A stretch of 64,000 nucleotides of DNA. Origin: Paractinoplanes ovalisporus (GTDB taxonomy: Bacteria > Actinomycetota > Actinomycetes > Mycobacteriales > Micromonosporaceae). Shown here one piece after another: positions 8,291-15,881 of this stretch. The stretch lies in the NCBI RefSeq assembly GCF_016834655.1, contig NZ_JAENHP010000006.1, positions 310,001-374,000 of the forward strand. Reading direction: 5' to 3'. A model generated the notes under the pieces. That model ran no database searches, was not told the origin of the DNA, and worked only from the letters and a program-made list of their open reading frames with translations. The position numbers and the translations under genes are program-made. The first letter of the stretch is position 1. Every line of letters begins with the position of its first letter.

Positions 8291-8344
8291 GACGCGACCG
8301 CCCATCCAGACGCGACCGCCCATCCAGACGCGACCGCCCATCCA
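8291..8344. repeat. Three perfect tandem copies of an 18-bp unit
   Basis: GACGCGACCGCCCATCCA is repeated three times without a mismatch at 8291-8308, 8309-8326 and 8327-8344. GGGCGGCGGT blocks occur on both sides. It lies in the 269-bp space between two genes on the minus strand, just downstream of the GAF-GGDEF-EAL gene. Confidence 0.9.
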
Positions 8345-8391
8345 GGGCGGCGGTGACGCGGCCGCCTGTCCGGGGAGGCGGGGCGTGGGGA

Positions 8392-10623
8392 TCAGGGGAA
8401 GAGCAAGTCGTTGAGGGCGGCGCCGGTCAAAGGCTCGGCGAAGTAGTAGCCCTGGCCCATCTCGCAGTTGCCGCCCGCCAACGACGTCAACTGGCCGGCG
8501 TGCTCGATGCCCTCGGCGACCGTCGAGAGTTGCAGCGCGCGGCCCAGCTGGATGATGCCGTGGGTGAGGGCGGCCGCGGTGGGCTCGTCCACCACGTCGT
8601 CCACGAAGGATTTGTCGATCTTGATGATGTCGACCGGGAAGCGGCGCAGGTAGGCCAGGGACGAGTAGCCGGTGCCGAAGTCGTCGATGGCCAGGCGCAG
8701 GCCCAGCGCCTTGAGTTCCTCGAGGCGCCGCAGCGTGGCCGGGCGGTGGTCGACCAGCAGCGACTCGGTCAGCTCGAGCACGAGCTGCGAGGCCGGCAGG
8801 TGGGCGTCGGTCAGCGCCGACTCGACGACCTGGATCAGCGAGGCCTGGTCGAGCTGCACGGCCGACAGGTTGACGCTGACGGTCAGCGGCGGGCCCTCGC
8901 GGCGGGCGTTCCACTCGGCGACCCGGGTGGTGGCCTCGCGCAGCACCCATTCGCCGATCGGCACGATCATGCCGGTCTCCTCGGCGAGCGGGATGAAGTC
9001 CATCGGCGGCACGATGCCGCGCTCGGGGTGCATCCAGCGGATCAGGGCCTCGACGCCGGTGATCTCGTTGGTCCGCAGGTGCACGATCGGCTGGTAGCGC
9101 AGCTCGAACTCGTGCCGCAGCACCGCGCGGCGCAGGTCGGCCTCCAGCGCGATGTGGGCCTGGAACGCCTCCTGCATGGCCGGCTCGAACACCTCGTACC
9201 GGTCCTTGCCGAGCTTTTTCGCCTGATACATCGCAAGGTCGGCGTGGACCATGAGCACCGAACCGGCGTGCTCGGCGGGCGCGCTGAACGCGACGCCGAT
9301 GCTGGAGCTGATGAACGTCTCGGCGCCGAGCAGGTCGAACGGCTCGCGCAGCGCGGTCAGGATGCGGTCGGCGATCGGCATCGCCTCGGCCGCGCTGTTC
9401 AGGCCGGGCAGCAGCACGGCGAACTCGTCGCCGCCGAGACGCGCGGCCGTGTCGCCCTCGCGCAGGCAGCTCTGGATCCGCGACGCCACACCGGTCAGCA
9501 GTTTGTCGCCCGCCGCGTGCCCGAGTGAGTCGTTGACGACCTTGAAACGGTCGAGGTCGACGAAGAGGACGGCCCCGCCGGGACCGGTGGGGCTGAGCGT
9601 CTCCTCCAGGCGGGTCTGGAACAGGGCCCGGGTGGCCAGGCCGGTCAGCGCGTCCAGGAACGCCTGGTTCATCGCCTCCTGGGTGCGCGCGTCGGTCAGC
9701 GCCAGGCTGAGGTGGTCGGCGAAGGCCTGCAGGATCTCGCGGGCCGGCTTGTCCCAGTCGCGCGGCCGGCCGTAGGTGCCGACCGCGATGCTGCCCGAAA
9801 CCTGCCCGTTCTCGTGCACGGGCGTGGCCATGATCGAGCGGAGGTGCGCGGAGGTCATGGGGGACAGCGCGATCGGCGAGGTCGTGTAGTCCTCGACCGC
9901 GATCAGCTCGTCGCCCAGGATGGCCAGGCCGGAGACGCCGCCGGCCGTGACCGGGACGCGCTGGAGCTTGGCCGCCACGTCGGCGGGCACGCCGGTCGAC
10001 GCGACGACGCTGCCCACCGAGAGGTCGTCCCGATCGAGCAGGCTGATCGCGACCATGTCGACACCGAGCAGGTCGCGCACGGCGGCGGCGACCATGTCGA
10101 AGACCTGCGGTACGGGCATACGCCGCCCGATGGCCCGCTGGACGTTGCCGAGCTCCTCGAAGACCCGGCGGCCGTGGTCGAGGTAGCCGAGCAGCCGGCC
10201 GTTCTCCTCGGCGTAGCGGCGCTCGGACTCGATGACGTGCAGCGACTGGAGGCTGAGCTCGAGCACGCGGGCCATGCCCCGGAGCAGGCACACCTCTTCG
10301 GCGGTGAACGGGCTGCTGACCCGGCCCAGAACCAGCACGCCGGGACTTGTGCCGCTGATCGTGGCGAACGTGACCGCGTACCGGCCGTCGCCCAGGTCGA
10401 GGCTGGCGCGCCGGCCGACCGCGATCTCGGCCAGCGTGTACGCGGGAACCTGGTCGGCGGGCAGGCCGATGGAGGCCACCACCCCGCCGTCGATCATCAG
10501 GATCGCGACGTCGGCGTCGAGGGCGCGCGCGGCGCACTCCACGGCAGCGTGATGCGCGGCCGGTCCGGCGGGCCGGTCGGCCACCGCGGACAGGAACTCT
10601 GTCAGTTGATCCGTCGCAAGCAC
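8392..10623 (-). CDS. Cytoplasmic GAF-GAF-GGDEF-EAL protein (c-di-GMP turnover)
   Basis: The protein has 743 residues from GTG 10623 and no membrane segments. Two GAF-like sensor regions occupy about residues 1-135 and 155-310, joined by a helical linker. The GGDEF domain begins at DALTGLATRALF and keeps GGDEF with an REGD inhibitory site five residues before it. The EAL domain keeps VEALIRW, NLSAVQL, ELTES, DDFGTG, IIKIDKSF and EGIE, so both halves look catalytically competent. It probably links a small ligand or redox signal to c-di-GMP. It is the second dual-domain protein within 10 kb, separated from the first by the APH-like gene. The ribosome binding site before the GTG is weak. Confidence 0.9.
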   Translation of the reverse strand: MLATDQLTEFLSAVADRPAGPAAHHAAVECAARALDADVAILMIDGGVVASIGLPADQVPAYTLAEIAVGRRASLDLGDGRYAVTFATISGTSPGVLVLGRVSSPFTAEEVCLLRGMARVLELSLQSLHVIESERRYAEENGRLLGYLDHGRRVFEELGNVQRAIGRRMPVPQVFDMVAAAVRDLLGVDMVAISLLDRDDLSVGSVVASTGVPADVAAKLQRVPVTAGGVSGLAILGDELIAVEDYTTSPIALSPMTSAHLRSIMATPVHENGQVSGSIAVGTYGRPRDWDKPAREILQAFADHLSLALTDARTQEAMNQAFLDALTGLATRALFQTRLEETLSPTGPGGAVLFVDLDRFKVVNDSLGHAAGDKLLTGVASRIQSCLREGDTAARLGGDEFAVLLPGLNSAAEAMPIADRILTALREPFDLLGAETFISSSIGVAFSAPAEHAGSVLMVHADLAMYQAKKLGKDRYEVFEPAMQEAFQAHIALEADLRRAVLRHEFELRYQPIVHLRTNEITGVEALIRWMHPERGIVPPMDFIPLAEETGMIVPIGEWVLREATTRVAEWNARREGPPLTVSVNLSAVQLDQASLIQVVESALTDAHLPASQLVLELTESLLVDHRPATLRRLEELKALGLRLAIDDFGTGYSSLAYLRRFPVDIIKIDKSFVDDVVDEPTAAALTHGIIQLGRALQLSTVAEGIEHAGQLTSLAGGNCEMGQGYYFAEPLTGAALNDLLFP

Positions 10624-10681
10624 GGGTTGTAAGTCGGCCCTGGCGGGGCGGATCTGAGGAATCCAGGCTCGCCCGAGCTCA

Positions 10682-10706
10682 CATGACCGGTCACGATGTG
10701 GTCATG
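10682..10706. promoter_or_regulatory. Inverted repeat upstream of the DeoR gene (site 1)
   Basis: CATGACC (10682-10688) and GGTCATG (10700-10706) form a perfect 7-bp inverted repeat with an 11-bp spacer. It lies between the divergent GAF-GGDEF-EAL and DeoR genes and could bind a regulator of either. Confidence 0.4.
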
Positions 10707-10761
10707 ATTTCCGCGCAAACGGTCAAGTGTTTTGGGAGCTTGATCATACTTTGAGGTGATC

Positions 10762-10795
10762 TTGCCCGGAGTTCGCGACCGGGCAAACGGGCAAG
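10762..10795. promoter_or_regulatory. Candidate DeoR operator (site 2)
   Basis: TTGCCCGG (10762-10769) and CCGGGCAA (10779-10786) form a perfect 8-bp inverted repeat around nine bases. A further half-site CGGGCAAG follows at 10788-10795. The position, about 100 bases before the DeoR start, suits autoregulation of the polyol operon. Confidence 0.5.
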
Positions 10796-10886
10796 TAAAC
10801 AACGAAACAGCGGAGCTTGTGATGGAGGCCACAGGTTTCTTCGGTGTTACAAATAGGTCGGTCAACGAGGGCGGAGGTGGCGGCAA

Positions 10887-11648
10887 TTGAATGCGGACGA
10901 GCGGCAGCATCAGATCGTCGCGCTGGCCCGCCGGCACGGTGAGGTCGAGGTCGCGAAACTCGCGGCGGAACTCGACGTCTCGGCCGAAACCATTCGTCGT
11001 GATCTGCGGCTGCTCGAAAAGCACGGCCTGATTCGGCGTACGCATGGCGGCGCGTACCCGGTGGAGACCGCGAAATTCGAGACCGACCTCGCGATGCGGA
11101 CCATTCGCGGCGTCCCCGAGAAGCGACGGATCGCGGCCGCCGCGGTCGGGCTGATCGGAGACGCCGAGACGATCTTCATCGACGAGGGCTTCACTCCTCA
11201 GCTGATCGCCGAGGCGTTGCCCACCGACCGGCCGCTCACCGTGGTGACGGCCTCGCTCAACACCGCGGCCTGGCTGGCCGCCTCCACGCCGGCCACGGTA
11301 TTGCTGCTCGGGGGCCGGGTGCGGGGGCGCACCCTGGCCACCGTCGACCACTGGGCCGGCAACATGCTCTCCGGCTTCGTGATCGACCTGGCCTTCGTCG
11401 GGGCCAACGGGATTTCCCGCGAGGTCGGGCTCACCACGCCGGACCCGGCCGTCGCGGATGTGAAGGCGCGTGCGGTGGCGGCGGCCCGTCGTCGCATCTT
11501 CGTCGGCATTCACACGAAATTCGGTGTCCGCACATTCTGTCGATTCGCCGAGATATCTGATTTCGAGTCACTGGTCACGGACACCGCATTGCCGGTTTCC
11601 GAGGCGAACCGCTATGCCCGGTTGGGACCACAGGTCATCCGGGTCTGA
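10887..11648 (+). CDS. DeoR-family transcriptional regulator of the polyol operon
   Basis: The protein has 253 residues. An N-terminal helix-turn-helix of about residues 5-57 contains VAKLAAELDVSAETIRRDL, the DeoR signature, followed by RTHGGA. The C-terminal DeoRC sensor domain has IFIDEGFTPQLIAE and LLLGGRVRGRTLATV, typical for binding a phosphorylated sugar or polyol. The start is a TTG at 10887, supported by GGAGG at 10873-10877; there is no better in-frame start. Two inverted repeats lie in the 263-bp upstream space. The transporter and dehydrogenase genes follow in the same direction, so it probably represses that operon until polyol is present. Confidence 0.88.
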   Translation: MNADERQHQIVALARRHGEVEVAKLAAELDVSAETIRRDLRLLEKHGLIRRTHGGAYPVETAKFETDLAMRTIRGVPEKRRIAAAAVGLIGDAETIFIDEGFTPQLIAEALPTDRPLTVVTASLNTAAWLAASTPATVLLLGGRVRGRTLATVDHWAGNMLSGFVIDLAFVGANGISREVGLTTPDPAVADVKARAVAAARRRIFVGIHTKFGVRTFCRFAEISDFESLVTDTALPVSEANRYARLGPQVIRV

Positions 11649-11703
11649 ATCAAAGTTTTACTACTCCCTACTCGCCGTTTTCGAATAAAACGGAGGTTCC
11701 ACC

Positions 11704-13065
11704 ATGCCCAGAAAACTCGCCATGGCGACGGCTGCCGCGGCAGCCGGCGTGCTGCTGGTGACGGCCGGCTGTTCCGGCGCCGGTTCGACCGGCGGCGGCA
11801 GCGGCGACTCCGCCGACAACACCATCACGGCGCTGATGGTCGGCAACCCGCAGATGGAGGACATCCAGAAGCTGACCGCCGACAACTTCACCAAGCAGAC
11901 CGGGATCACCGTGAAGTTCACGATCCTCCCGGAGAACGAACTTCGCGACAAGGTGACCCAGGACGTCGCCAACCAGGGCGGACAGTACGACGTCGCCACC
12001 GTGGGCGCCTACGAGGTGCCGATCTGGGCCAAGAACGGCTGGCTGCACGAGGTCTCGACGCAGGCCCAGGCCGACTCCGCGTACGACGTGAACGACCTGA
12101 TCAAGCCGATGGTGTCGTCGCTGAGCGGCGAGGACGGCAAGATGTACGCCGCCCCGTTCTACGGCGAGTCGTCGTTCCTCATGTACAACAAGGAGCTCTT
12201 CGAGGCCAAGGGCATCACGATGCCCGAGAAGCCGACGTGGGCCCAGGTCGCCGAGTACGCGGCCAAGCTCGACGACAAGAGCAAGGGCATCTCGGGCATC
12301 TGCCTGCGCGGACTGCCCGGCTGGGGTGAGCTGTTCGCGCCGCTCACCACGGTCGTCAACACGTACGGCGGCACCTGGTTCGACAAGGACTGGAACGCCC
12401 AGGTCAACTCGCCCGAGTTCAAGGCGGCGACCGACTTCTACGTGAACCTGCTCAAGCAGCACGGTCAGCCCGGCGCCCCGCAGTCCGGCTTCACCGAGTG
12501 CCTCAACACGTTCGGCCAGGGCAAGGCGGCCATGTGGTACGACGCCACCTCGGCGGCCGGCACCCTGGAGGACCCGAACGCCAGCAAGGTGGCCGGCAAG
12601 GTCGGTTACGCGTACGCCCCGGTGAACAAGACCGAGTACTCCGGCTGGCTGTGGACGTGGGCGTGGGCCATGCCCAAGACCACCAAGAAGGCCGACGCCG
12701 CCTGGAAGTTCATCTCGTGGGCGACCAGCAAGGACTACGAGAAGCTGGTCGGCGAGAAGCTCGGCTGGTCGCGCGTTCCGTCCGGCAAGCGCACCTCGAC
12801 CTACTCGATCCCGGAGTACAAGGAGTCGGCCAAGGCGTTCGCGGACGTCACCCTCGGCTCGATCGAGCACGCCGACCCGACCAACCCCGGTGTGCAGCCC
12901 CGGCCCGCCCTGGGCGTGCAGTTCGTCGGCATCCCCGAGTTCGCCGACCTCGGCACCAAGGTGTCGCAAGAGGTGAGCGCGGCCATCGCCGGCAGCAACA
13001 CGGTCGACAAGGCCCTGGCCGACGGTCAGAAGCAGGCCGAAGACGTGGCGAAGAAGTACAAGTAA
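11704..13065 (+). CDS. Polyol (sorbitol/mannitol-type) ABC transporter lipoprotein
   Basis: This 453-residue extracytoplasmic solute-binding protein has a lipoprotein signal with lipobox VTAGC and lipidated Cys23, then a Gly/Ser linker. The family-1 binding fold resembles SmoE/MtlE polyol receptors: VGNPQMEDIQKLT, then YDVATVGAYEVPIWAKNGW, PFYGESSFLMYNKELF and the motif CLRGLPGWGE. It captures a sugar alcohol outside the cell and passes it to the two permeases encoded next. CGGAGG at 11691-11696 precedes ATG 11704. Its stop codon directly abuts the GTG of the first permease. Confidence 0.88.
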   Translation: MPRKLAMATAAAAAGVLLVTAGCSGAGSTGGGSGDSADNTITALMVGNPQMEDIQKLTADNFTKQTGITVKFTILPENELRDKVTQDVANQGGQYDVATVGAYEVPIWAKNGWLHEVSTQAQADSAYDVNDLIKPMVSSLSGEDGKMYAAPFYGESSFLMYNKELFEAKGITMPEKPTWAQVAEYAAKLDDKSKGISGICLRGLPGWGELFAPLTTVVNTYGGTWFDKDWNAQVNSPEFKAATDFYVNLLKQHGQPGAPQSGFTECLNTFGQGKAAMWYDATSAAGTLEDPNASKVAGKVGYAYAPVNKTEYSGWLWTWAWAMPKTTKKADAAWKFISWATSKDYEKLVGEKLGWSRVPSGKRTSTYSIPEYKESAKAFADVTLGSIEHADPTNPGVQPRPALGVQFVGIPEFADLGTKVSQEVSAAIAGSNTVDKALADGQKQAEDVAKKYK

Positions 13066-13998
13066 GTGAGCACCTCCACGGTAGCCCGGCCGAGCAGGCG
13101 GACCCAGCCGCCTGCTCGGCCCACCAAGGGCGGAGCAAAGGACCGCTGGGTGCGACGGGCGCCGCTGCTGCCCGCGCTGATCTTCGCGATCATCGTCACG
13201 CAGGTGCCGTTCCTGTACACGCTCTACCTCTCGACGCTGAGCTGGAACGCCCTGCGGCCCGGGGACAAGCCGTTCGTCTGGCTCGACAACTACGTCACGG
13301 TGCTCTCCGACTCGCGGCTACGGTCGGCACTGCTCAACACCGTGGTCCTCACGGCCGGCGCGGTGATCTTCTCGGTCATCCTCGGCCTGGTGTTCGCGCT
13401 GCTGCTGGACCGCAAGTTCCTCGGCCGCGGGATCGTCCGGACCATGCTGATCACGCCGTTCCTGGTGATGCCGATCGCCGCCGCGCTGCTCTGGAAGCAC
13501 GCGCTTTTCAACCCGACGTACGGCCTGATCAACGGTCTTTTCGGCGGCTCGACCGACTGGGTCTCGTCCTATCCGAAGGCCGCGGTCATCACCACGCTGG
13601 TGTGGCAGTGGACGCCGTTCATGATGCTGATCCTGCTGGCCGGCCTGCAGTCGCAGTCGCACGAGGTGCTCGAGGCGGCCCGCGTCGACGGCGCCAACGC
13701 CTGGCAGATCTTCACCAAGATGACGATCCCGCATCTGCGGCAGTACCTGGAGCTGGGCGCCCTGCTCGGCTCGATCTATCTGGTCAACACGTTCGACGCG
13801 ATCTTCAGCATCACGCAGGGCGGTCCCGGCACGGCGACGACCAACCTGCCGTACGAGATCTACCTGACGATGTTCCGCAAGTTCGAGTACGGCGAGGCCT
13901 CCGCGGCCGGCGTCATCGTGGTGATCCTGACGATCATCGTGGCCACGTTCGCCCTGCGGGTCATCTCGGGCCTGTTCAAGGTGGAGGAGAACCGATGA
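13066..13998 (+). CDS. Polyol ABC transporter permease 1 (SmoF/MalF type)
   Basis: The protein has 310 residues with six predicted membrane helices. The N-terminal 25 residues are basic and cytoplasmic. The conserved EAA loop is EAARVDGANAWQIFTKMTIPHL near residue 205, which contacts the ATPase. GTG 13066 follows the lipoprotein stop without a gap. The gene ends at TGA 13998 inside a tandem duplication that also affects the start of the next permease. Confidence 0.9.
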   Translation: MSTSTVARPSRRTQPPARPTKGGAKDRWVRRAPLLPALIFAIIVTQVPFLYTLYLSTLSWNALRPGDKPFVWLDNYVTVLSDSRLRSALLNTVVLTAGAVIFSVILGLVFALLLDRKFLGRGIVRTMLITPFLVMPIAAALLWKHALFNPTYGLINGLFGGSTDWVSSYPKAAVITTLVWQWTPFMMLILLAGLQSQSHEVLEAARVDGANAWQIFTKMTIPHLRQYLELGALLGSIYLVNTFDAIFSITQGGPGTATTNLPYEIYLTMFRKFEYGEASAAGVIVVILTIIVATFALRVISGLFKVEENR

Positions 13999-14036
13999 GG
14001 GCCCTGTGCATGGTGGAGGAGAACCGATGAGGGCCC
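13981..14036 (+). repeat. Tandem duplication of the permease 1/permease 2 junction
   Basis: A 24-bp block beginning GTGGAGGAGAACCGATGAGG is present at 13981-14004 and again, unchanged, at 14013-14036, with eight bases (TGTGCATG) between; the repeat period is 32. Each copy contains a ribosome binding site and an overlapping ATGA stop/start. Copy 1 ends permease 1; copy 2 starts permease 2. Confidence 0.95.
13995..14030 (+). CDS. Duplication-derived 11-residue mini-cistron
   Basis: ATG 13995, which overlaps the permease 1 stop and follows GGAGGAG, opens a frame encoding MRALCMVEENR. It ends at TGA 14028-14030, which overlaps the ATG of permease 2. All signals for translation are present because they were copied with the junction. 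The peptide itself has no recognisable function; it may only keep ribosomes coupled between the two permeases. Confidence 0.4.
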   Translation: MRALCMVEENR

Positions 14037-14842
14037 GGCTGCAGAACTCGGTCTGGGGCGTGGTGGCCTGGATCGCGGGGATCATCTTCGTGTTCCCGGT
14101 CATCTGGATGGTGCTGACCAGCTTCAAGCAGGAGGCCGACGCGGCCACCAACCCGCCGAGCTGGTTCTTCGCGCCAACCCTGGCCCAGTACGGCCAGGTC
14201 TTCGACCGCAACATCACGCCGTTCCTGCTCAACTCGCTGATGGCCAGCGTCTTCTCGACGATCCTGGTCGTGTTGCTGGCGACCCCGGCCGCCTACGCCC
14301 TGTCGTTGCGGCCGGTGGCCAAGTGGAGCGACTCGCTGTTCTTCTTCATCACGACGAAGATGATGCCGGCGGTGGCGGCCTTCCTGCCCGTCTATCTGCT
14401 GGTCAAGCACCTGGGCATGCTCGACAACGTGTGGACCATGGTCATCCTCTACACGAGCATGAACCTGCCGCTCGCGGTCTGGATGATGCGGTCGTTCCTG
14501 CTCGAGGTGCCGCGCGAGGTGCTCGAGGCGGGCGAGGTCGACGGCGCGAGCCTGATCACCTCGATCCGCAAGATCATCCTGCCGATCGTCAGCCCCGGCC
14601 TCGCGGCCACCGCGCTGATCTGCTTCATCTTCGCCTGGAACGAGTTCTTCCTGGCCGTCAACCTGACGGCCACCAACGCCAGCACGTCGCCGATCTTCCT
14701 GGTCGGGTTCATCTCCAGCGAGGGCGCGTTCCTGGCCCGGCTCTGTGCCGCCGCCACGATCGTGTCGCTGCCGGTGCTCATCGCCGGCTGGGTGGCGCAG
14801 AACAAGCTGGTCCGTGGTCTGTCGATGGGAGCCGTCAAGTGA
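14027..14842 (+). CDS. Polyol ABC transporter permease 2 (SmoG/MalG type)
   Basis: The protein has 271 residues from ATG 14027, chosen because GGAGGAG at 14016-14022 precedes it. Six membrane helices are predicted. The EAA loop reads EAGEVDGASLITSIRKIILP in the second half. With permease 1 it forms the membrane channel. No ATPase gene is present in the operon, so a shared MsiK-type ATPase encoded elsewhere is likely, as known for Streptomyces sugar importers. The stop overlaps the GTG of the dehydrogenase gene by four bases. Confidence 0.9.
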   Translation: MRARLQNSVWGVVAWIAGIIFVFPVIWMVLTSFKQEADAATNPPSWFFAPTLAQYGQVFDRNITPFLLNSLMASVFSTILVVLLATPAAYALSLRPVAKWSDSLFFFITTKMMPAVAAFLPVYLLVKHLGMLDNVWTMVILYTSMNLPLAVWMMRSFLLEVPREVLEAGEVDGASLITSIRKIILPIVSPGLAATALICFIFAWNEFFLAVNLTATNASTSPIFLVGFISSEGAFLARLCAAATIVSLPVLIAGWVAQNKLVRGLSMGAVK

Positions 14843-15828
14843 AAGCGGCGGTCGTGGTCACGCCCGGGACGATCGAGATCCAGAACGTCCCGGACCCGGC
14901 CCCCGGTCCCACCGAGGTGGTGGTCAAGCCGGCCGCGGTCGGCATCTGCGGCACCGACCTGCACATCATGGACGGCGAGTTCGCCCCGTCGTTCCCGATC
15001 GTGCCCGGTCACGAGTTCGCCGGCGAGATCGTCGCCGTCGGCTCCGAGGTCTCCGACTATGCGGTCGGCGACCAGGTCGCGGTCGACCCGTCCCTGTACT
15101 GCGGTTACTGCTATTACTGCAAGCGGGCCCGGGGCAACCAGTGCGAGAACTGGAACGCGATCGGGGTGTCGGTGGCCGGTGGCGCGGCCGAGTTCGTGGC
15201 GGCGCCGATGGCCAACCTGTTCCAGCTGCCGAGCCACCTCGCGGCCAAGGACGCCGCTCTCATCGAGCCGCTTTCCTGCGCCGTACGGGGATTCGACGTG
15301 CTGCCCCGGGCGATGGCCACCTCGTACCTGATCTATGGCTCGGGGACGATGGGCCTGATGATGCTCGAGCTCGCGAAGCGGGCCGGTGCCGAGTCGGTGT
15401 CCATGGTGGACCTCAATCCGGCCCGGCTCGAGACCGCCCGCAAGCTCGGCTGCACCGCGGCCACCACCTCGGCCGACGAGCTCGACGCCCCGCGCGGCTG
15501 GGACGTGGTCATCGACTGCACCGGCGCCGAGGCGGCGATCAGGGACGGTCTGGCCCGGGTCGGCCGGGGCGGCACCTTCCTGCAGTTCGGCGTCTCCAAC
15601 TACGACGCCCGGGTGGCGATCGAGCCGTACGAGATCTATCGGCGCGAGATCACCATCACCGGCTCGATGGCGGTGCTGCACAGCTTCGACCGGGCCGGTC
15701 AGCTGCTCGCGGCCGGGGTGCTCGACCCGTCGATCTTCGTCAGCCACCGGTTCCCGCTGGCCGACTACGCGTTCGCTCTCGACCAGTTCCGGGCCGGGGT
15801 CGGCAGGAAGATCCTCATCGAACCGTGA
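14839..15828 (+). CDS. Zinc-dependent polyol dehydrogenase (MDR family)
   Basis: The protein has 329 residues from GTG 14839 with GGGAG at 14826-14830. It belongs to the medium-chain dehydrogenase/reductases that oxidise sorbitol, arabinitol and similar alcohols with NAD(P). The catalytic zinc site is GICGTDLHI and PGHEFAGEIV. The structural zinc is bound by four cysteines in YCGYCYYCKRARGNQC. The nucleotide-binding region is YGSGTMGLMMLELAKRAGAE, slightly altered from GxGxxG. It is the last gene of the DeoR-transporter operon and would carry out the first catabolic step after uptake. The exact polyol cannot be read from the sequence. Confidence 0.87.
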   Translation: MKAAVVVTPGTIEIQNVPDPAPGPTEVVVKPAAVGICGTDLHIMDGEFAPSFPIVPGHEFAGEIVAVGSEVSDYAVGDQVAVDPSLYCGYCYYCKRARGNQCENWNAIGVSVAGGAAEFVAAPMANLFQLPSHLAAKDAALIEPLSCAVRGFDVLPRAMATSYLIYGSGTMGLMMLELAKRAGAESVSMVDLNPARLETARKLGCTAATTSADELDAPRGWDVVIDCTGAEAAIRDGLARVGRGGTFLQFGVSNYDARVAIEPYEIYRREITITGSMAVLHSFDRAGQLLAAGVLDPSIFVSHRFPLADYAFALDQFRAGVGRKILIEP

Positions 15829-15881
15829 GTGAACCCTTACGGCCAGTTGTCAGGTAGTCACTCTTCAGATCAAATAGATGG

